Shown here one piece after another: positions 62,617 through 64,000 of a stretch of DNA of 64,000 nt. A program made the position numbers and the translations under genes. Origin of the DNA: Vibrio natriegens NBRC 15636 = ATCC 14048 = DSM 759 (lineage in GTDB: Bacteria > Pseudomonadota > Gammaproteobacteria > Enterobacterales > Vibrionaceae); the NCBI RefSeq assembly GCF_035621455.1, contig NZ_CP141823.1, positions 1,054,001-1,118,000 on the forward strand, in the 5' to 3' direction. Under the pieces are notes generated by a model. The model worked only from the letters and a program-made list of their open reading frames with translations, did not search any database and had not been told where the DNA came from. The number at the start of each line of letters is the position of its first letter. The first letter of the stretch is position 1.

Positions 62617-63990
62617 ATGAGCTTCAAATCTCGTTTGGTCGTATTTACCACGGTATGGTTTTGTTTGGCTGCGGCTGCCATTGCGCTGACTTATAACTGG
62701 CAGAAAGAGACCATCGAACTTCGCACTCAGCAGAGCTTACACAAAGAACTCGCCAGTCATATGCGCGATGATAATCCGTTAATGATTGGGACAGATTACA
62801 ACCCAAAAGCACTAAAATCGATCTTCCATACTTTAATGTTGATTGGGCCCGACTTCGAAATCTATTTTCTTGATAGTCAGGGGAATATCACCACACATGC
62901 CGCTCCGGATGGGGCAAAGCTGTTGGAGTCGGTGGATCTTGCTCCGATCAAACAGTTTTTACGCGGTGATGCTTTCCCGATTTTAGGCGATGATCCGCGA
63001 AATAGTGAGCAACATAAAGTGTTTTCCGTCGCGGCGATTGAAGAGCTTGGCTCAACGGTAGGTTATCTTTATGTTGTGATCGGCAGCTCCCGTCACACAG
63101 CGATTGCTAACGCGCAAGTTGATACGCCTTATCTCGCACTCGCTGGGCTGGTATTACTCTCCATATTAGGCTTCGCTTTCGGTGCTTATATGTTGGTGAA
63201 GCACAGTCTTCTTAATCCTATCGAGCGAGTGACCGATCAATTGCAACAGCAGGCGGAACATGATTTTCGTCTGCATCCAGAGTTTACTCGTCAGGTTCCT
63301 GAGCTAATACCCGTGGCTCATTCTTACCAATTGATGGCAAAGCACATCCAGCAGCAATTCTTACACCTCGAATATCAATCTTCTCAACGTCGTCAAAGTC
63401 TTGTGCAATTAAGTCACGATTTAAAGACGCCGCTTTCAAGTGTATTGGGGTATTTAGAAACGTGGCGATTACAACATCCTGAATCGGACCCTTTGATTGA
63501 TGTGGCTTTTCGAAATGGAGAAAAACTTTCCAGACAACTGCATGCATTACTCGAAGAGGCCAAAAAAGAAGCCACGCTACCGAGCTACGAATATCTTCCC
63601 GTAGATTTGGCTGAGTTGGTGACAGAGTGTGCTGAAACGATGCAAGGTCAATTTCAGAACAAGGAAGTGACGCTGAGTGTAGAGATGGAAGAGCAAATAC
63701 AGGCCATTGGCGATAAAGGGCTGCTGGAAAGGATGCTGCTTAACTTGTTGGAAAACGCGTTACGCCATAGCCCGTCAGGGTCGACCGTCGTTTGTCGAAT
63801 CAATCTCAGTGATGACAAAACAAGTGCCCATTTTACGCTTTCCAACCACATTGCGTCAGAGTCTCACCAAGGTTCATTAGGTATCGGAACGAAAATTGTG
63901 CAGTCCATCTTAATGTTGCATCACAGCTACTTAGAAACTGCTATGACAGCGTCACGATTTACCCAACGATTCACACTTCCCGCGGTATGA
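62617..63990 (+). CDS. Sensor histidine kinase partner of the response regulator
   Basis: 457 residues. Two membrane segments (about 8-28 and 175-200) flank a periplasmic sensor domain of about 145 residues (FDxxxDSQGNITTHA-like PAS/Cache pattern is loose). A HAMP segment follows, then the H-box LVQLSHDLKTP (His267), N-box NLLENALRHS and a short G-box GSLGIGTKI; the D/F-box spacing is compact. GGAGG and AAGG precede the start, 20 nt after the regulator stop. An ATGA overlap with the regulator stop at 62593 is an alternative start. Confidence 0.9.
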   Translation: MSFKSRLVVFTTVWFCLAAAAIALTYNWQKETIELRTQQSLHKELASHMRDDNPLMIGTDYNPKALKSIFHTLMLIGPDFEIYFLDSQGNITTHAAPDGAKLLESVDLAPIKQFLRGDAFPILGDDPRNSEQHKVFSVAAIEELGSTVGYLYVVIGSSRHTAIANAQVDTPYLALAGLVLLSILGFAFGAYMLVKHSLLNPIERVTDQLQQQAEHDFRLHPEFTRQVPELIPVAHSYQLMAKHIQQQFLHLEYQSSQRRQSLVQLSHDLKTPLSSVLGYLETWRLQHPESDPLIDVAFRNGEKLSRQLHALLEEAKKEATLPSYEYLPVDLAELVTECAETMQGQFQNKEVTLSVEMEEQIQAIGDKGLLERMLLNLLENALRHSPSGSTVVCRINLSDDKTSAHFTLSNHIASESHQGSLGIGTKIVQSILMLHHSYLETAMTASRFTQRFTLPAV

Positions 63991-64000
63991 GAGAAGTGTG

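Noticed and set aside
1..64000. Mobile elements, prophage, CRISPR arrays, tRNA or rRNA genes
   Set aside because: No transposase, integrase, repeated spacer pattern, cloverleaf or rRNA stretch was seen on either strand.

Overview
This window is a stretch of a Vibrio genome, most probably the second chromosome. Evidence for the genus: a Qrr quorum-regulatory sRNA with LuxO sites and a sigma-54 promoter, a flavin reductase that closely matches the V. harveyi FRP family, a VF530-type protein and a GlyGly-CTERM trypsin-like protease. The cluster malT / malP-malQ-glgB together with a DUF368 (PopT) gene fits my recollection of Vibrio chromosome 2 gene content. I see no tRNA, rRNA, CRISPR array, insertion sequence, integrase or prophage; gene packing and base composition look like a normal chromosome.

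Layout. (1) 1-7.5 kb: extracytoplasmic starch/maltodextrin genes, namely malM, a small lipoprotein, a GH13 amylase lipoprotein and a large pullulanase lipoprotein. (2) 8-16 kb: Sel1-repeat membrane protein, pdxY, sstT, a second-type rsgA, a stand-alone PTS EIIB domain, a Sco copper chaperone with a partner, and the DUF368 undecaprenyl-phosphate translocase family gene. (3) 16.1-16.4 kb: a qrr sRNA. (4) 16.5-30.1 kb: malT facing away from malP-malQ-glgB, then mtgA and a periplasmic malS-type amylase. (5) 30.3-45.8 kb: yjiH-yjiG-M20 peptidase, a YkvA-like protein, a glutamate/dicarboxylate symporter, DUF1835 protein, frp, marC-like, patatin, trhO, GNAT, S33 peptidase, a PBP5-type carboxypeptidase, VF530, a thioesterase and fpr. 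(6) 45.8-53.5 kb: a CsgI/UPF0319-family protein and a six-gene leftward run coding a FUSC/DUF1656/HlyD efflux system with its own outer-membrane lipoprotein, a K+ channel and an AI-2E family transporter. (7) 53.9-64 kb: EamA transporter, secreted serine protease, PHP phosphoesterase, cytochrome b562, DUF2946 protein, LysR-VOC pair, and two paralogous spondin-domain proteins followed by a two-component system.

How the genes work together. The mal genes form a full path: surface/periplasmic pullulanase and amylases trim starch or glycogen to maltodextrins, MalM accompanies uptake (lamB would lie left of the window), MalP and MalQ degrade them in the cytoplasm, and GlgB links to glycogen storage. 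MalT-box-like and CRP-like sequences sit before malP and, less certainly, before the pullulanase gene.

The most interesting items are: the small lipoprotein that looks like a free-standing copy of the pullulanase C-terminal module; the spondin pair plus two-component system with an 11-bp-phased direct repeat in the promoter; the Qrr gene beside malT; and an unexplained long inverted repeat after malQ. Promoter, operator and start-codon calls are by eye only.
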